Shown here: piece after piece, positions 22,673-34,143 of the stretch | Position numbering within the stretch: the stretch's first letter is position 1 | Layout of the letters: every line of letters starts with the position of its first letter | DNA from: Steinernema hermaphroditum | Taxonomy: Eukaryota; Nematoda; Chromadorea; Rhabditida; Steinernematidae | NCBI GenBank assembly: GCA_030435675.1 | Contig: CM059622.1 | Span: 7,006,001-7,070,000, forward strand | Reading direction: 5' to 3' | Length of the DNA stretch: 64,000 bases | Position numbers and translations under genes: made by a program | The notes under the pieces: generated by a model | Told to the model about the DNA's origin: nothing | Seen by the model: the letters and a program-made list of their open reading frames with translations, nothing else | Database searches by the model: none

Positions 22673-23647
22673 TCAATTCGAATTCGCAACAGCTTTGCCG
22701 GTGTTGCTGTGAAGAGTCGTGTTCTGAACGATCACCATGGATCGCTGCCTGGGAAAGAATCTATAGACGATGAAGAAGCTGACGACGCAGACGTTGATGG
22801 AGAGAAAGAAGGAGTAGTAGCTGTAGTAGTGGAGAATCCATTCGATCTTCGAGCCGAAGAACAGCTTGTTCGTGTAGTAGAACACCTTGGGGACGACGCA
22901 GAGGACGGTCTGCGTGCAGATTTGGAAAAGAGTGATGTGGTTGGTCTGAAATGCTGCGTTAGCACAGGAACAGAAGGGGTCTCGAAGAGAAAAGAAGAAG
23001 CAGAGGAGTACCTTGAGTACCTTGTGGGACTGCTGTCTGACGACGGAACTCCTCCGCCTCCGAGAGTATCGGTAGAAGAGGAGACAGAAGGCGATGTGGA
23101 GGACGACTTCGGAGGCGAAGACGCACTCGTAGAAGAAGGTGGTGTCGACGTAGATCTTGCGGGTGAGCGATGTTTCGTCCCACACAGCGTCTTGGAGAGT
23201 TCCCGGGACGATGGCGTTGCTGATGCACACAAGCAGAAAGCTTGACAGACAGACGAGCATTCCCAAAACGGTCAAAATCGGCGACAGATTGTGGGTGACG
23301 TGAGTGAACGGGATCAGCATGGCCAGAACTCTGTCCAGCGCTAGTGTGGCCCCACTCACGTAGGTGAAGTTGGGAGGGTAGACGAGAACGAAGACTCTCC
23401 AGCTGTAGGCTAAGGGGACTCTGACGACGATTCCATGGACGGAGAGCACCTGGCGGACGTAGTTATCCCCTACGGCGACACCGTAGAGGATCGTCGTGAC
23501 CATGGAGAAGGGGAGGGTGCCGAAGCTGTGGCGGTGTTTGTGGCGCCGCAGGTAGAAGACGAGGCCGGTGACACCGAAGACGACGCAGCAGAAGTCGAGA
23601 AGCACTTCCACGTGGAACTTGATCTGCAGGTCCAGAGGGTAGTTCAT
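22673..23647 (-). CDS. 7TM chemoreceptor-like protein, group C (receptor 5)
   Basis: Exons 23647-23021 and 22945-22673 give 299 residues. The start MNYPLDLQIKF is chosen because a TTTCAG acceptor lies about 22 nt upstream, in frame with extra unlikely sequence. TM1 contains LLDFCCVVFGVTGLVFYL; TM3 ends YVSGATLALDRVLAMLIPF; exon 2 opens TNHITLFQICTQTVLCVVPK; and TM7 has YYSFFLSINVCVVSFFIVYR. The 75-nt intron is the longest of the receptor set, is a multiple of three and contains no stop. Its donor lies in a duplicated AAGGTACTC, so a second donor 9 nt downstream is available. Confidence 0.85.
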   Translation of the reverse strand: MNYPLDLQIKFHVEVLLDFCCVVFGVTGLVFYLRRHKHRHSFGTLPFSMVTTILYGVAVGDNYVRQVLSVHGIVVRVPLAYSWRVFVLVYPPNFTYVSGATLALDRVLAMLIPFTHVTHNLSPILTVLGMLVCLSSFLLVCISNAIVPGTLQDAVWDETSLTRKIYVDTTFFYECVFASEVVLHIAFCLLFYRYSRRRRSSVVRQQSHKVLKVLLCFFFSLRDPFCSCANAAFQTNHITLFQICTQTVLCVVPKVFYYTNKLFFGSKIEWILHYYSYYSFFLSINVCVVSFFIVYRFFPRQRSMVIVQNTTLHSNTGKAVANSN

Positions 23648-24469
23648 CGTTTCGTTGGCGAAACACTGAAAGATTCCAAACATTAACCCGATGTGGTCCC
23701 ACGGTTTTGTGGCCGCGATTTGGAGTTGCAAACACGAACTGCATGGCCCGTTTCCCAGAAAGGGGATGCGACGGGAAATAAACATTTCCTGGAACTCGTC
23801 TTGGTGGAAAGGAGGATTTCGAGATATCCCTCGAGGTCTTGCGTATCGTCATCGGAAGACCCGCCGTAGGAACATAAATATCAGACGAGCTCAACTACTG
23901 ACGCATGAGAACGTGCGTGGGACGTGGTTCGTTCATGTAAATCCGCATGGAAAGTGACTTCGCTAATTAGGCGTTCAACGCTTCGAAATGGTAACCTTCA
24001 CGGCGCTAGACCCACCAACTCACGGCGACCATATTACCGTACTGTATCCAGATAAGACCCATTTATGTTGCAGAGAACAGAACTCACCGATGAACTCGTG
24101 GCCGATGGTTCCATGTCTCTGTTTAATGCCAGCAGAAAAGGAATAGGAAAGCTTTGATTTCAGAGGCACAGAGAACGGTGGTCGAAGAGATTAAAATGAA
24201 ATGCCTACTTCAGGAGACAGCCTTATCTTTGCTAGAACCACCTGCCGAAACAGGTTCAATGCACTCAGCAGATGCTTTCAGGATGGCGACGCCATAGCGG
24301 TCAACTTTTGTGGGAGGGGTGGGTGAGTCCTTCGTGGAAACACTTTTCCACCAAGCGCTTTTGAATTGACACATTCGATGCGTAGTCCGGGAATATCTAG
24401 AAATGCAACGAATTTTGATATCACAAAGTTTTTCGCCTGCGCCGCAAACGCCCCGAGAAGGATGTTCCG

Positions 24470-24595
24470 CTGCCATTTCCGGAGTTTCGCCGATGCCCCG
24501 TGAAGTGCGCCGTCTACGACCGGCTCGACCTACGATCCTACTGCAGCGGGACACCCTCTGTCTGTCTACTATTCGGTGTCACGTAAGGTGTAATG
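24470..24595 (+). pseudogene. duplicated coding-like fragment, copy 1
   Basis: One frame reads RRCPVKCAVYDRLD, and the copy 2.2 kb downstream reads PRCPVKCAVYDRFD. After this both copies can be followed only with a frame change, to TPSVCLLF here and TSSVCLFS downstream. The Cys-x3-Cys pattern followed by a possible acidic/hydrophobic strand loosely recalls the N-terminal part of nematode alpha-1,3-fucosyltransferases, but this is a weak guess. No start, no catalytic region, so treated as a relic. Confidence 0.3.
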
Positions 24596-26659
24596 CCGTA
24601 AGTCGTAAGGGCTTTTCGAGGGTCCTTTGTGGAATGAGACATGGAAGCGGTCCTTATTTAGGATCCTCTTGTTGGAGATCATCTGGAGATCATCTGCCCG
24701 ACTGTGAATCCAGGAGTCGAAAGTGCGTTCTAAGTGCAACTGCTCTTTGCACCTAGACCCGAAGTCATAGCGTATTAACCAATTGCTGACAGGTGGTGCT
24801 CATAAACAGTCATTTTGAATCGGGATACTCTGATGATATTCTTTTCTGGTACCCGGAAGGCTAATGTAGCCATCTCGCGCACCCATTTGCACGTTTCCTG
24901 AGGTCTACCAGCCCCAAAAAAATTCTATTAGTAAATAGCGACCAGTCCGGAACACCTGCATCCATTCTGCATTTATAGAATAACAGTTTATCTCGTCTGT
25001 GTGGAAGGAAAACTCCCGCGCAAAGAGTCATTTGGAAGTTTCCAGCTGGAACCGTTCATTCAAAATGTAAATTCGGACTAATTCATGTGAATTTTAAGTG
25101 ATGTCATCAGCGGATTCTTCGAATCTTTTTTTCTTCGATTTTCGCCTAAAAACTTGAAGTATTCTAACTTACTCGACCTTCTAAGATCCGAAAAAGGCTA
25201 GCACAAACAACTGCTGAAATGCCCCCCCCCACCTGTTGGGGTCTGCCTGATAGACGAGCACCGCAGACAAGGGCAATTTGTGCAGTTGACATTAGTGTAG
25301 AGTGGTGGGAAATTAGCGAGCTTTTCACATTCGAATTTAGGAGTTATAAGAAGTAAATACCAAATTCTGTACATCGGTTTCCCTTTCAAAGGCGAACGGG
25401 AAAAGCAAAGTCTAACCACAGTAACCACAAGATGGCAACCAATCCGGAACACTTGTAAATGAAAAAAATTGAAGTGACGAAGGACTTTGTGCTGGGAAAA
25501 TATGGCCTCGTTCCCGGAAAGCGCGTTCCTGCGTTGTCGTCGAGGGGAGGGAAACCGATGTAAAGTTCACAGAGGTCATTTTGATGAAATTTCGTACACG
25601 ACATCACTGCCAATTTTCCACGCATTTCGTATTTTGTTCGGTTGTCCTTTCTGAGCAAGTGTAAATACAAAGAGGAGGCTTTGTATCGGCGGTACTACTG
25701 TAGGAGAACATGCCACTGTCTAGCCGCAATATCCAAATTCTGAACTTTGGTGCTTTAAAAACACTGTTTGTGTGTGGGTATTCTTTCTGTAGAAGTGTCA
25801 GGTGTGCATTTCAAAATTTTGAACTAAGGCGCACTAAATCCAAAGATTCGAGCAATGACGCTGCCTTCGCACGCCTGTGAAACAAATAAAAATCGTGTTT
25901 TAAACATATTCACGTAGAGGAAATAGCAGGCGTGCCACAAACCAAAATTCATTTGAATGAGGTAGTTTTGTGCGTGACACTCCCAGGAGCGCTGCTGTTG
26001 AACTGAAAGAAACAAAGAAACCAAACCTCAGCATCACTGAATGCTGCAAAACTATTCTGCTGCACATTGTTGCAAAACAGTTTCGAATACGTTCGAATTC
26101 TTCGATCGTCCTGGAAGCCCTCCTGGAAGATGTCCTCCCTTCCCCCCTCCGCCGTTCCCTCCTGGAAGCCCTCCGCCCCACTTTGACGGCACTTCTCCTC
26201 CGGGCTTCCCGGATACACTCCTCCCCCCTCTGGAGTTACTCAAGACTTATGAAAACACAAATATTTTACGTTGCCTGCATGCAGTTCAAGCAGTTCCTCA
26301 GAATCAGTAAATGTCCAAAAAGGAACGAAGGAACAGTAACGAACCATCAGCCTGCAAATAAAACAAATAATCCAAAAGCAGTGTGGAAAGCAACAAGAAA
26401 ACGGATGTAAAACTATCATTTGTTCGCACCTACATAGCGTAAAACGAAAATATTATTTTGTAAATATCAGTAGGAATTTGCACAGTACAACATTGTAAGT
26501 TCATTCGCGTTGGCTAATGTATCATTTGATGGGGATGGACTGGGGAGACTGCATCCGAAATATCCACGGGTCTCTCTGATGAAGTCACCGTGCGATCGGA
26601 AGACAATATAAGCTTCTTGTATTTGGTCCGCTTTGTTCCAGAAGCGGTGGATTTCCGAA

Positions 26660-26790
26660 GATTTTCCGATTCCCAGATGCCCCGTGAAGTGCGCCGTCTA
26701 CGACCGTTTCGACATCTACGCCGCGCCAGGGATGAAGTCGTCTTCCAGACATCCTCTGTTTGTCTATTTTCGGTGTCGCGCAAGGCATAA
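26660..26790 (+). pseudogene. duplicated coding-like fragment, copy 2
   Basis: This is the second copy of the block at 24470, sharing GATGCCCCGTGAAGTGCGCC and the following 15 bases. Reading frames shift between CPVKCAVYDRFD and EVVFQTSSVCLFS. Same low-confidence suggestion of a degraded glycosyltransferase exon. Confidence 0.3.
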
Positions 26791-27002
26791 TGCTTTTGAT
26801 TCGCGAAATAAAGTCGTATAAGTCGTATTCGTCCAGATGGCCGAACGAAATCAGTTTATATAGTTTATCAGCTTACAATACCATAACTCTGTGTAGTCAC
26901 CACAAGAACAAATATATACAGACAAAGAGCGAAAGACGAATATCGCCTACGGTAGTCTGAAACGGAACGGTTCCAGACACTTCAAACCAGTTAAGATTTA
27001 CC

Positions 27003-27479
27003 TTATTCTGCACGCTTTGGCCTCCTTGGACTGAGGAACAAATCCCAGAGGCCACCGAAGAGGCTCGTCTCCTCGGGAGCCGGGTCGATGACGACGGTTT
27101 CTTCGATCACCTCATCTGGACCGTCCGGATTCACTTCGATCTCCTCCACTACTTCGTTTTCACCTGGCCCATAATAGCGATCGTCTTCCTCGGAGTCGCC
27201 GATTTGGTCCGGGAAGGGTCCATAACCATCGGGGCCTGATACATCAGGGTCAGGACCATCGGGTCCGTCAGGTCCGTAAGACCCTCCCAAAATTCCTAGT
27301 CCTGTTCCTCCTCCAGGTCGAATACGATTCGGTCGATGCGGCCGACCTCTGCGAGAAACTCCCCTCCCTGACTGCCCATCGGGACCACCGTAGTAGTTGT
27401 AGTCAGGGACAAAGCGAATGCAAGCGTAGGATCCGGTCGCCAGAAGTAGAAGGGCGAAGGAAATACTGAACAGCCTCAT
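27003..27479 (-). CDS. secreted Gly/Pro/Asp-rich protein
   Basis: The 158-residue protein starts with a clear signal peptide (MRLFSISFALLLLATGSYA, cleavage before CIRF). The mature part is rich in Gly, Pro and Asp with repeats of GPDG and PDGPD, plus Glu-rich tracts (EEDDRYYG, VVEEIEV). It ends with a hydrophobic LFGGLWDLFL and a basic SPRRPKRAE. The composition suggests an extracellular, possibly cuticular or mucin-like protein; I recognise no family. It appears intronless. An ATAAAA box at 27518-27513 lies about 35 nt before the ATG, which decides the start over a longer upstream open frame. Possible dibasic processing near the C-terminus is an inference. Confidence 0.75.
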   Translation of the reverse strand: MRLFSISFALLLLATGSYACIRFVPDYNYYGGPDGQSGRGVSRRGRPHRPNRIRPGGGTGLGILGGSYGPDGPDGPDPDVSGPDGYGPFPDQIGDSEEDDRYYGPGENEVVEEIEVNPDGPDEVIEETVVIDPAPEETSLFGGLWDLFLSPRRPKRAE

Positions 27480-28576
27480 GGCGAAATAGCCAGTGTGCTG
27501 ACAGGAAGTCTCTTTTATGCAATCAGAGAGCTTGCCTAACGGGTTTCCGTGTTGCAAAACAGAACGAGTTTCGCGTTCCGCGGCGTTTCCTTTTTGTGCT
27601 AAGGAGTGACCACACCTCTAGAAAGTGCAAATAAGGGACACAAATAAGAACTAAGAATGAGACGAATTCCCGAATGTTGTGAATGAATGCGCGTTTTGAC
27701 TCCTCAAATACACTTTCTACCCATGCTGCTTTGAGCGGAAGAAGTTTCGTCTACGTTTAGTAATGTTTACCCTTTCAGTGTACGCCGTTTTTTCCAACGA
27801 GAGCAATGGTTGATTCCTTTGATTTGTGTCCTCAAGATACTCAAAGGTACCCATGAAATTGACGCATGAAAAGGGAAGAGAAGCGAGAACCACGAACCAT
27901 GATCTACGGTTGTAAGCTGTGAATTATGAGATATCTTGCTTGACAATTGAGTAAACTTAATGAAATGTTCCTTCTTTGAGTAACGAAACAAATACGCAGC
28001 TTTCTCATTTCTCAGATCGTCAAGCGCTCTTGTCGCCTGTGTCCATCGTTATGTCACTAACTGGTTTCCATCGATCTCTGATCGGATCTCCCAGTGTGGG
28101 ATAGCTAAGCGCACGTCATTACATCAGATGTTGGGAGCGCCGACACTGATGATGTACAAGACACAATGATGCACTGGATCACTTTTGACCCTTGGAGTAT
28201 GATTGGCTCAAATTACGTTCCTTCACAAGGCTCTAAGATACAATTCACTCACGCTACTCTGAATTGAGTCATTGCGTGACGAAAGCAGGACGTCTATGTT
28301 GAGACACTGAGATGTCCAGATGTCTACACAGTTTGGCTTTCTGCGATTTTCTGACACATGGAAACGTCCTCGGGGACACAAGTAGAAGTTGTTTTTCCTT
28401 CTAAAGTTCTGTCGGCGAACGTGGCGTCGTCATTCACGCGAAAAAGAAATGTGAGCTCGGATTTTCCGCGGAAATGAGTGCTCACAGATTGCACGTGACC
28501 GAACTACAAAGTCTCAGACCGCACCTCTCGTTGTTGCTTGGGAACAGCCCTAAAAGGAGAGATCCCATTCCCCTCG
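27480..28576. other. intergenic between divergent secreted-protein and receptor 6 genes
   Basis: Apart from the TATA-like box at 27513-27518 and a weak CTAAAAG at 28550-28556 before receptor 6, nothing is recognised. Confidence 0.4.
27513..27518 (-). promoter_or_regulatory. TATA-like box of secreted protein gene
   Basis: GCATAAAAG on the minus strand, about 35 nt upstream of the ATG. Confidence 0.5.
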
Positions 28577-29459
28577 ATGGACACTTTTCTCGCCGTCCGG
28601 ATAGTCGCAAAACCGATCGTCCTTCTGTGCTCCTTGGTGATCAGCGTCTCTTCCTTGGTTGTCTATGTGAGGTTGCACAGAAAAAGGCTGCTGAGCACCC
28701 TGTCACTGTACATCTGCTCCTGCATCCACCATAATATTCTCTACACCGTCCACTACGTGTGCTATTTCATCGCCATTCACATCGGACCCGTTCCCTACTT
28801 CGCCATGGGACCCCACTGGCAAGAGATTCTGCAGAAGATCCCTCCGATTCTGGTGTTCGTCGCCAGCACGGCGCTCGGCTTGGACCGGCTTCTTGCCATC
28901 GCCGTTCCTTTGAAGCACCTGAAGCACAACCTGCCGAAGACTCTCTGTTGGGCCGTTCTTCTTCTGAGCGCCACTCTCAACACGACCATCATCCTTAGCA
29001 AAGTCTTCCTTCCTCAGAAGGTCACAAACAAGCTGATCGACTTCGTCAACACCGTCACCGACATCGGGCTGACCGTCGAGATCGTCCTCCATCTTGTCTT
29101 CTGCATCCTCTTCTACAGATTCTCGAGAACGCAACAGGAAGCGAAGAAAAGAGCCGACAGGGTATCTCCAACTCCTTGTCCAAGTAGCTCATATCGAGGG
29201 CTTTTAGATCAACCAGATCACCGTCTTCCAAGCGATCTCTCAGGCGATTCTCTGGTGGATTCCCCTGTTTGCAATGGACATCAACACGTGGTTCTTCGAC
29301 GACGACTACCGTAGGATCGCCGTATTCGACAAGTTCTATGTCTTCTCCTACGACGTCAACATTATCATTGTGTGTTCGTTCATAATGTATCGTCTGAGAC
29401 CTGCGAAGAACCGAACTACAAGTCGTGTTCTGACTGTTGCCAGCTCCCGGACGTGGTGA
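28577..29459 (+). CDS. 7TM chemoreceptor-like protein, group B (receptor 6)
   Basis: Exons 28577-29161 and 29208-29459 give 278 residues, among the shortest of the set. The start MDTFLAVRIVAKP aligns with MEDPFDSVRIFAKP of receptor 7, which decides against the upstream ATG at 28538. TM2 has STLSLYICSCIHHNILYTVH; TM3 ends ALGLDRLLAIAVPLKH, with Gly before LDR where most members have Ala. Exon 2 opens INQITVFQAISQAILWWIP and continues to MDINTWFFDDD, a loop shared with receptor 7. It forms a tandem same-strand pair with receptor 7, 640 bp apart. Confidence 0.85.
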
Positions 29460-30098
29460 AGAATTACCTAAGTTGTTGAATTCAGGACACAAACATAAGA
29501 AATGTCTCTCAGAAATTCGTTGCATGACCTTTCGGCGTTTGTTCATAATTCGTGCGTACCGTAATCATAAAATGAATAGAGTTCCCTCCTTTCTGTTTGG
29601 CAGACAAACGCTGGAAATCACTCTGTCTAGTCGATCTGCGCACAATCGGTTAGTTTCCTACCGCTTCGTTCTGATTTAAATCACAGAAATGAGTGCCCTT
29701 TGTCTGCAGCGTTGGTCTGCCAGACAAATACCAAAAGCGCCTTTTTAGGACTCTGTTCAAGTGCACTCAAGAACAGCACAAGGATTTGTCGGCTACAAAT
29801 CGCCTGCTTTAAGAAGTCACACTTCGAGTGTGCATTTGAGGATCGACTGTACCCAGAAGAGTGCATTCTCATAGCAGTCTTTATTTAGAGTGCTGTGCTC
29901 TAGCATTTTCTGACACAAATTTGAGTTTTTGTCCCTTCGACGGCATACAAAGAAGGCGTAGTCACGACAGCTTAGACCACGAGATGCTCATGGATTACGC
30001 ATGACCACAACTACGCGAGTTCTCCTCCTCTCATCTGACGTGTTCCCCCTTTCTTGTGCAAACAAGCAGTGATGTCGATGTTTTCAGCCACATCCTGA
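29460..30098. repeat. intergenic with inverted GTTTGTCTGCCA motif copies
   Basis: A block around 29596-29612 (minus orientation) and one around 29710-29728 (plus) are inverted copies, about 100 bp apart, of a CAGCGTT-GTCTGCCA motif. An acceptor-like TTTTCAG at about 30082 precedes the receptor 7 ATG by 11 nt. Confidence 0.4.
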
Positions 30099-31015
30099 AT
30101 GGAAGACCCTTTCGACTCCGTGCGGATATTCGCCAAACCGGCTCTTCTGCTTTGCTCCCTACTTGTAAGTGCATCTGCCCTGATGACCTACAGTAGAATC
30201 CACAAAAACAACCACATCATGAGCACGCTGCTCCTCTTCATCGTCGCCTGTGTCCTTCACAGCGCCGTCTACTTCATCTACCACTTCTGCATCCTCCTGC
30301 ACGAGAAGGAGATCCACACAAGTCCGCTTTTCTCCGCCGGATTCGGGTGGCTCTACACTCTGCAAATGATTCCAACGTTCTTCATCTTCATCAGCAGCTA
30401 CGCTCTCGCTCTCGATCGACTTCTCGCCGTCTCCGTCCCCCTCAAGTACATGGCCTGCGACGTGTCCATGAGAATCTGCGCCCTCACCATCTCCCTGATG
30501 GTGGCCGTTTTGGTGACCCTCGTTCTCAGTAACGTGTTTCTTCCTTTCGACGACGAGAACTCGCGATATGGTATGGACGAAAGCTCGTTCACCTACCGCT
30601 TGATCACGTCGATGAACACAGCCACCGACGTCGGCCTGACTCTGGAAATCGCCCTCCATCTCGCTTTTTGTGTTCTGTTCTGGAGAATCTCCAAATCTCA
30701 GCAGCGAACGAGGGAAAGGGCCGACCGGGTAGGTGTGTTCCCTGGATCCGCTAAGATCAGTTCTAGGTGAATCAAATTATGATTGTGCAGGCGATCTCGC
30801 AAACCATCTTCTGCTGGGCCCCGCTCATCGGAATGGACGTGAACTCGTGGTTCTTCGACGACAACCGGATGTGGGCAAGGCTGTTCAACAGGATCTACGT
30901 CTTCTCGTACGACGTCAACACAATTATCCTCTGTTTGACTGTCATCCTGCGACTGAAGCCTCAGAAGACGGCCGCTCCGGTGAAAACGATTTCAACCGTA
31001 TCCCGAACGAAATAA
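30099..31015 (+). CDS. 7TM chemoreceptor-like protein, group B (receptor 7)
   Basis: Exons 30099-30728 and 30767-31015 give 292 residues; the 38-nt intron is the shortest between TM5 and TM6. TM3 ends ISSYALALDRLLAVSVPLKY. Exon 2 opens VNQIMIVQAISQTIFCWAP and continues to MDVNSWFFDDN, very like receptor 6. TM7 contains FSYDVNTIILCL. The stop TAA (31013-31015) lies inside an AATAAA hexamer (31011-31016), so the 3' UTR can be only some 15-20 nt. A tandem duplicate of receptor 6 by arrangement and motifs. Confidence 0.86.
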
Positions 31016-31307
31016 AATAGCACACGGCCTTTTAGTTCTTTCTCTTGAATAAAATCTCGAGGGAAATGTTCCACAGCAAAGTGCATTTTTAGCAGAAATG
31101 GGGTTCTGCGAAATAAAAACAAAATGAGGTCGAAGGGAAGCCATCGAAGGAAACCTTCTTTACAACTTGTAGCTGTAGATCACTGCGTTGGCATTTGATG
31201 TCGGAGAGTTTCAGTACGAACTCCTTTCACTTTAAGCGATTGAGCGGCAAAAACAAAGACACCTATGGTAACCAACAAAAGAACGTTCCATGGAAATAAT
31301 ACAATTC

Positions 31308-32167
31308 TCAGGATGCGCGGCGCACAACGTATGTCACTCTTTGGGTGGTCAACTTGTAGATTATGAAGACGGAGGTCAGAGCGATGTGGAATGCGAAGTA
31401 GTAGGTGAAGTGTATGCTGACTACGTTGATCCATAAGACGTCGGCGTCGAAGAAGAGAACGTTGGCCTTGTAGAGCAGTTTCGGAACGAGGCAGAAAGTC
31501 GTCTCGGAGACCGCCTGGAACAGGGTTATGTGGTTCGCCTGAAACGTGATCTTCGGTTTGGACGCAGAAGAGAGCCTACCTTCGAGATCCTGGTCAGATT
31601 GTAGCTGTGCTGCTGGTTTCCAACGAATCGATAGTACCGAACACAGAAGAGAACGTGCAGCAGGATCTCTAAGGCCACTACGATGTCGTAGACGTTCCCG
31701 AGGTACTGTAGCATGAGAGTGGTGGACAGCCCAGTGATTTGCACCTCAAAGGGCAAGAGGATCTTGCTTGTGACGACGAAGAAAGAGGTGGCGAAGCAGA
31801 AGAAGAGTGCCGCTTCGGAGAGACGTTTCCCCAGCTTCCAGGAAGTGTACTTCATGTGGATGGACATGATGAGGACGCGGTCCAGAGCCAGAGTGGCGCC
31901 ACTCACATAGACAAAGTCCATGGACAGTGTTTTAAGGAGGAAGACCCAGTTCGAGGAGTCGGCCTCAGGCGCGACGAGACGATGCTCCTGCAGGATGTGC
32001 ATCGTGGAGTCGAGGAGGCCGGCAACGCCGAAAAGAGTACTGATGATGATGTAGAGGACGAGGGACGGGACGACGTTCTTGTTCTTCCTCTGCTTCAGGT
32101 AGATGCCGAGCGAGGAGCAGGAGGTGACTACGCAGACGAAGTGGAAGCCGTACTCCACGGATGCCAT
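31308..32167 (-). CDS. 7TM chemoreceptor-like protein, group A (receptor 8)
   Basis: Exons 32167-31580 and 31538-31308 give 272 residues, the shortest intact receptor, because both the N-terminus (MASVEYGFHFV) and the C-terminal tail are trimmed. TM3 ends YVSGATLALDRVLIMSIHMKY; the usual Pro after the motif is His here. Exon 2 opens ANHITLFQAVSETTFCLVPK, with Glu replacing the Gln common in TM6. The 41-nt intron has a TTTCAG acceptor. An ATAAAA box at 32220-32215 lies about 50 nt before the ATG. It is convergent with receptor 7, 292 bp apart. Confidence 0.84.
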
Positions 32168-33203
32168 GGCACCACTAGAAGACTCTTAAGCCTTCTTTTG
32201 TCTTCTAAGGCTCCTTTTATCGATGACGAGGACGAAGGAGGAAGAGATGTGCATTCAGTGAATTTGAATTGTGGGAAGCGGATTAGCTGATTCATCGCGC
32301 AGAATAGACTTCTTTCTGCATCAGAAGTCTTTCGAGAAATGATCCTTTTGATTCCATGGTTGATGGTTGACTTTTACAGCCACCGCCTGTGTCCAAAGTG
32401 CGGAGAATGGCGGTGACACAGCGGCTGAGTCGGCGACTGTTGATGCCGAGAGAGGAGCCTTTTCAGAGTATTCCTGGAAGTCGTTATCGAAGAACAATTA
32501 TAGGGAGCGTCACGAAGTACATATCGTTTTCGAGTTCATTATGAAAAGTGCATCATGTGATGTTTCCCTATTTGGCATCTTGTAGTGAAGAGGTGATAGA
32601 TTCAGGTCTTGCTCGATCTTTAAGAACATTCAAAGCAGTTAGGGAACTTCAGAAGTCATTCGATTTTTGGGTAATGCATAAGAAGGAATGCTTAACGTAT
32701 GGATTTGCATCACAATAAGACGCCATAGTCCACATATCTTTGTAACGCCGAAACTGCTTTTAGTCTCAAATTCGCTTCTAGTGACGTTCGTCGCTTTTCC
32801 AAGAAGGGAAACATATTCGATTCACTTCTTCGTGGCCACTGGAGTTAACGTGGTCTCGTGTCGTGTTAAAGTCGTTATGTGGCGATTTTGAAACGTCATT
32901 GGTTGTCGGTCATAGGATTTCACCTCTTTTTTTCGGAATTTATGTGTATTCCACCGCGTGGCAACAGTGAACGTTGTTCGAAGACGCCACTGCTTTTGGC
33001 CCGTTGCGTTATATCAATCTGATGTCCAGCGTGTCCGATCAAAATAGACCACGTCTCAGAAATGCACAGTCGATAGAATGTAAAAGGAATCGAATATTTG
33101 AAAGACAATCAGTGATCAATTTCTGTGAAATGTATTGCCTCTTGACACTGTTTATTACCCTGTAACCACCCTGGACAGTCTTACATTGAGTGCGATCGCT
33201 CTT
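32168..33203. other. intergenic
   Basis: Holds the TATA-like box of receptor 8 at 32215-32220 on the minus strand. No further gene is recognised. Confidence 0.4.
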
Positions 33204-34143
33204 TTATTGCGAATTTCGGCTGTTCTGTGTGGTGACCACCATGCTTCCCACCTTCGAGGATCTTCTCTGGGTCCACATTTTGTAGACGACGAAGGAGGCG
33301 GAGAGAACTATGTTGGTGGTAAAGAGGAGTCCGTAGTACCTGCCGACTTCCATCATCCACGGGATCCTGTCTCCGAAGAACTGCATGTTGACGAATCTTA
33401 TCGTATTGGGGATCATGCAGAGAAGCGACTGTGAGACGATTTGAAACAAGGCAATGTGGTTGGCCTGGAAAGGGTGGTCTTTTGGAAATCGTGGAGACGC
33501 TTACCTTGAGTAGATGCCTCTTCTTCTGGCACTTTCCTTGCCTCTTCGAGTACCGCCAGAACTTGACGCAGAACCACACGTGGAGTACCGTTTCCAGAAT
33601 GAAGAGGACGGCGTAGACCTTGTAGATCTGGTCGACGACAAACGTCGCCGAGAGGTCCGTCCTCGGATTCGCTGGAAAGAAGGGCAGAACGGCGATGCAA
33701 ACGACGGAGATGGCGTCTGTCAGGAGGAAGATGGCGATCGCCAGAGCGGGCAGTTTGAAGTTCATTCTCCAGCGGTTGTATCTCAGCGGAAATGTCATGA
33801 GAAGGACTCTGTCCAGGGCCAGGAGGGCGCCGCTGACGTAGACGAAGTTGTTACTGAGTATAACTGCGGTAACGAAGGCTCCGTAGAGGTCGAAGGGCGG
33901 AGGCAGCACCGTTCCAGAACCGAAGACGGACCAGATGCCGTAGCCTCTTTGGCCAAGAAGCTGACAGATGGAGTAGGGCACGTTGACAAGTCCGTAGACG
34001 ACGAAAGTGACGATTTGGGTAGTGAGCATGCCGTAGGGCTGAGACTGGTGGCGGCGGAAGAAGTAGGAAGAGAGGGCGAGAGAGGAGAGAATGAGGGCGA
34101 TCACGTTCAGAATGGCTTCCAACCACACTCCTCGGATGTCCAT
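33204..34143 (-). CDS. 7TM chemoreceptor-like protein, group A (receptor 9)
   Basis: Exons 34143-33505 and 33464-33204 give 299 residues. It has a longer extracellular loop between TM2 and TM3 (SVFGSGTVLPPPFDLY). TM3 ends SGALLALDRVLLMTFPLRY; exon 2 opens ANHIALFQIVSQSLLCMIPN; TM7 has LLFTTNIVLSASFVVYK. The intron is 40 nt with a TTTCCAG acceptor. The stop TAA (33206-33204) is embedded in AATAAA (33208-33203), giving almost no 3' UTR. An ATAAAA box lies about 40 nt before the ATG (near 34186-34181), although a TTTTCAG also lies between them. Confidence 0.85.

Larger units (their letters stand above)
23648..27002. other. long intergenic region, dispersed repeats and degraded coding traces
   Basis: No intact gene is seen over 3.3 kb. 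A block at about 24470-24590 recurs at about 26660-26790. A run of ten C lies at about 25220. A GGAAGCCCTCC-rich low-complexity stretch lies at 26110-26230. The remainder shows only short, uncorrelated open frames. Confidence 0.45.

Noticed and set aside
26052..26310. Gly-rich (minus) and Pro-rich (plus) open frames
   Set aside because: Both come from one low-complexity GGAAGCCCTCC stretch; neither has a signal peptide or supporting structure.
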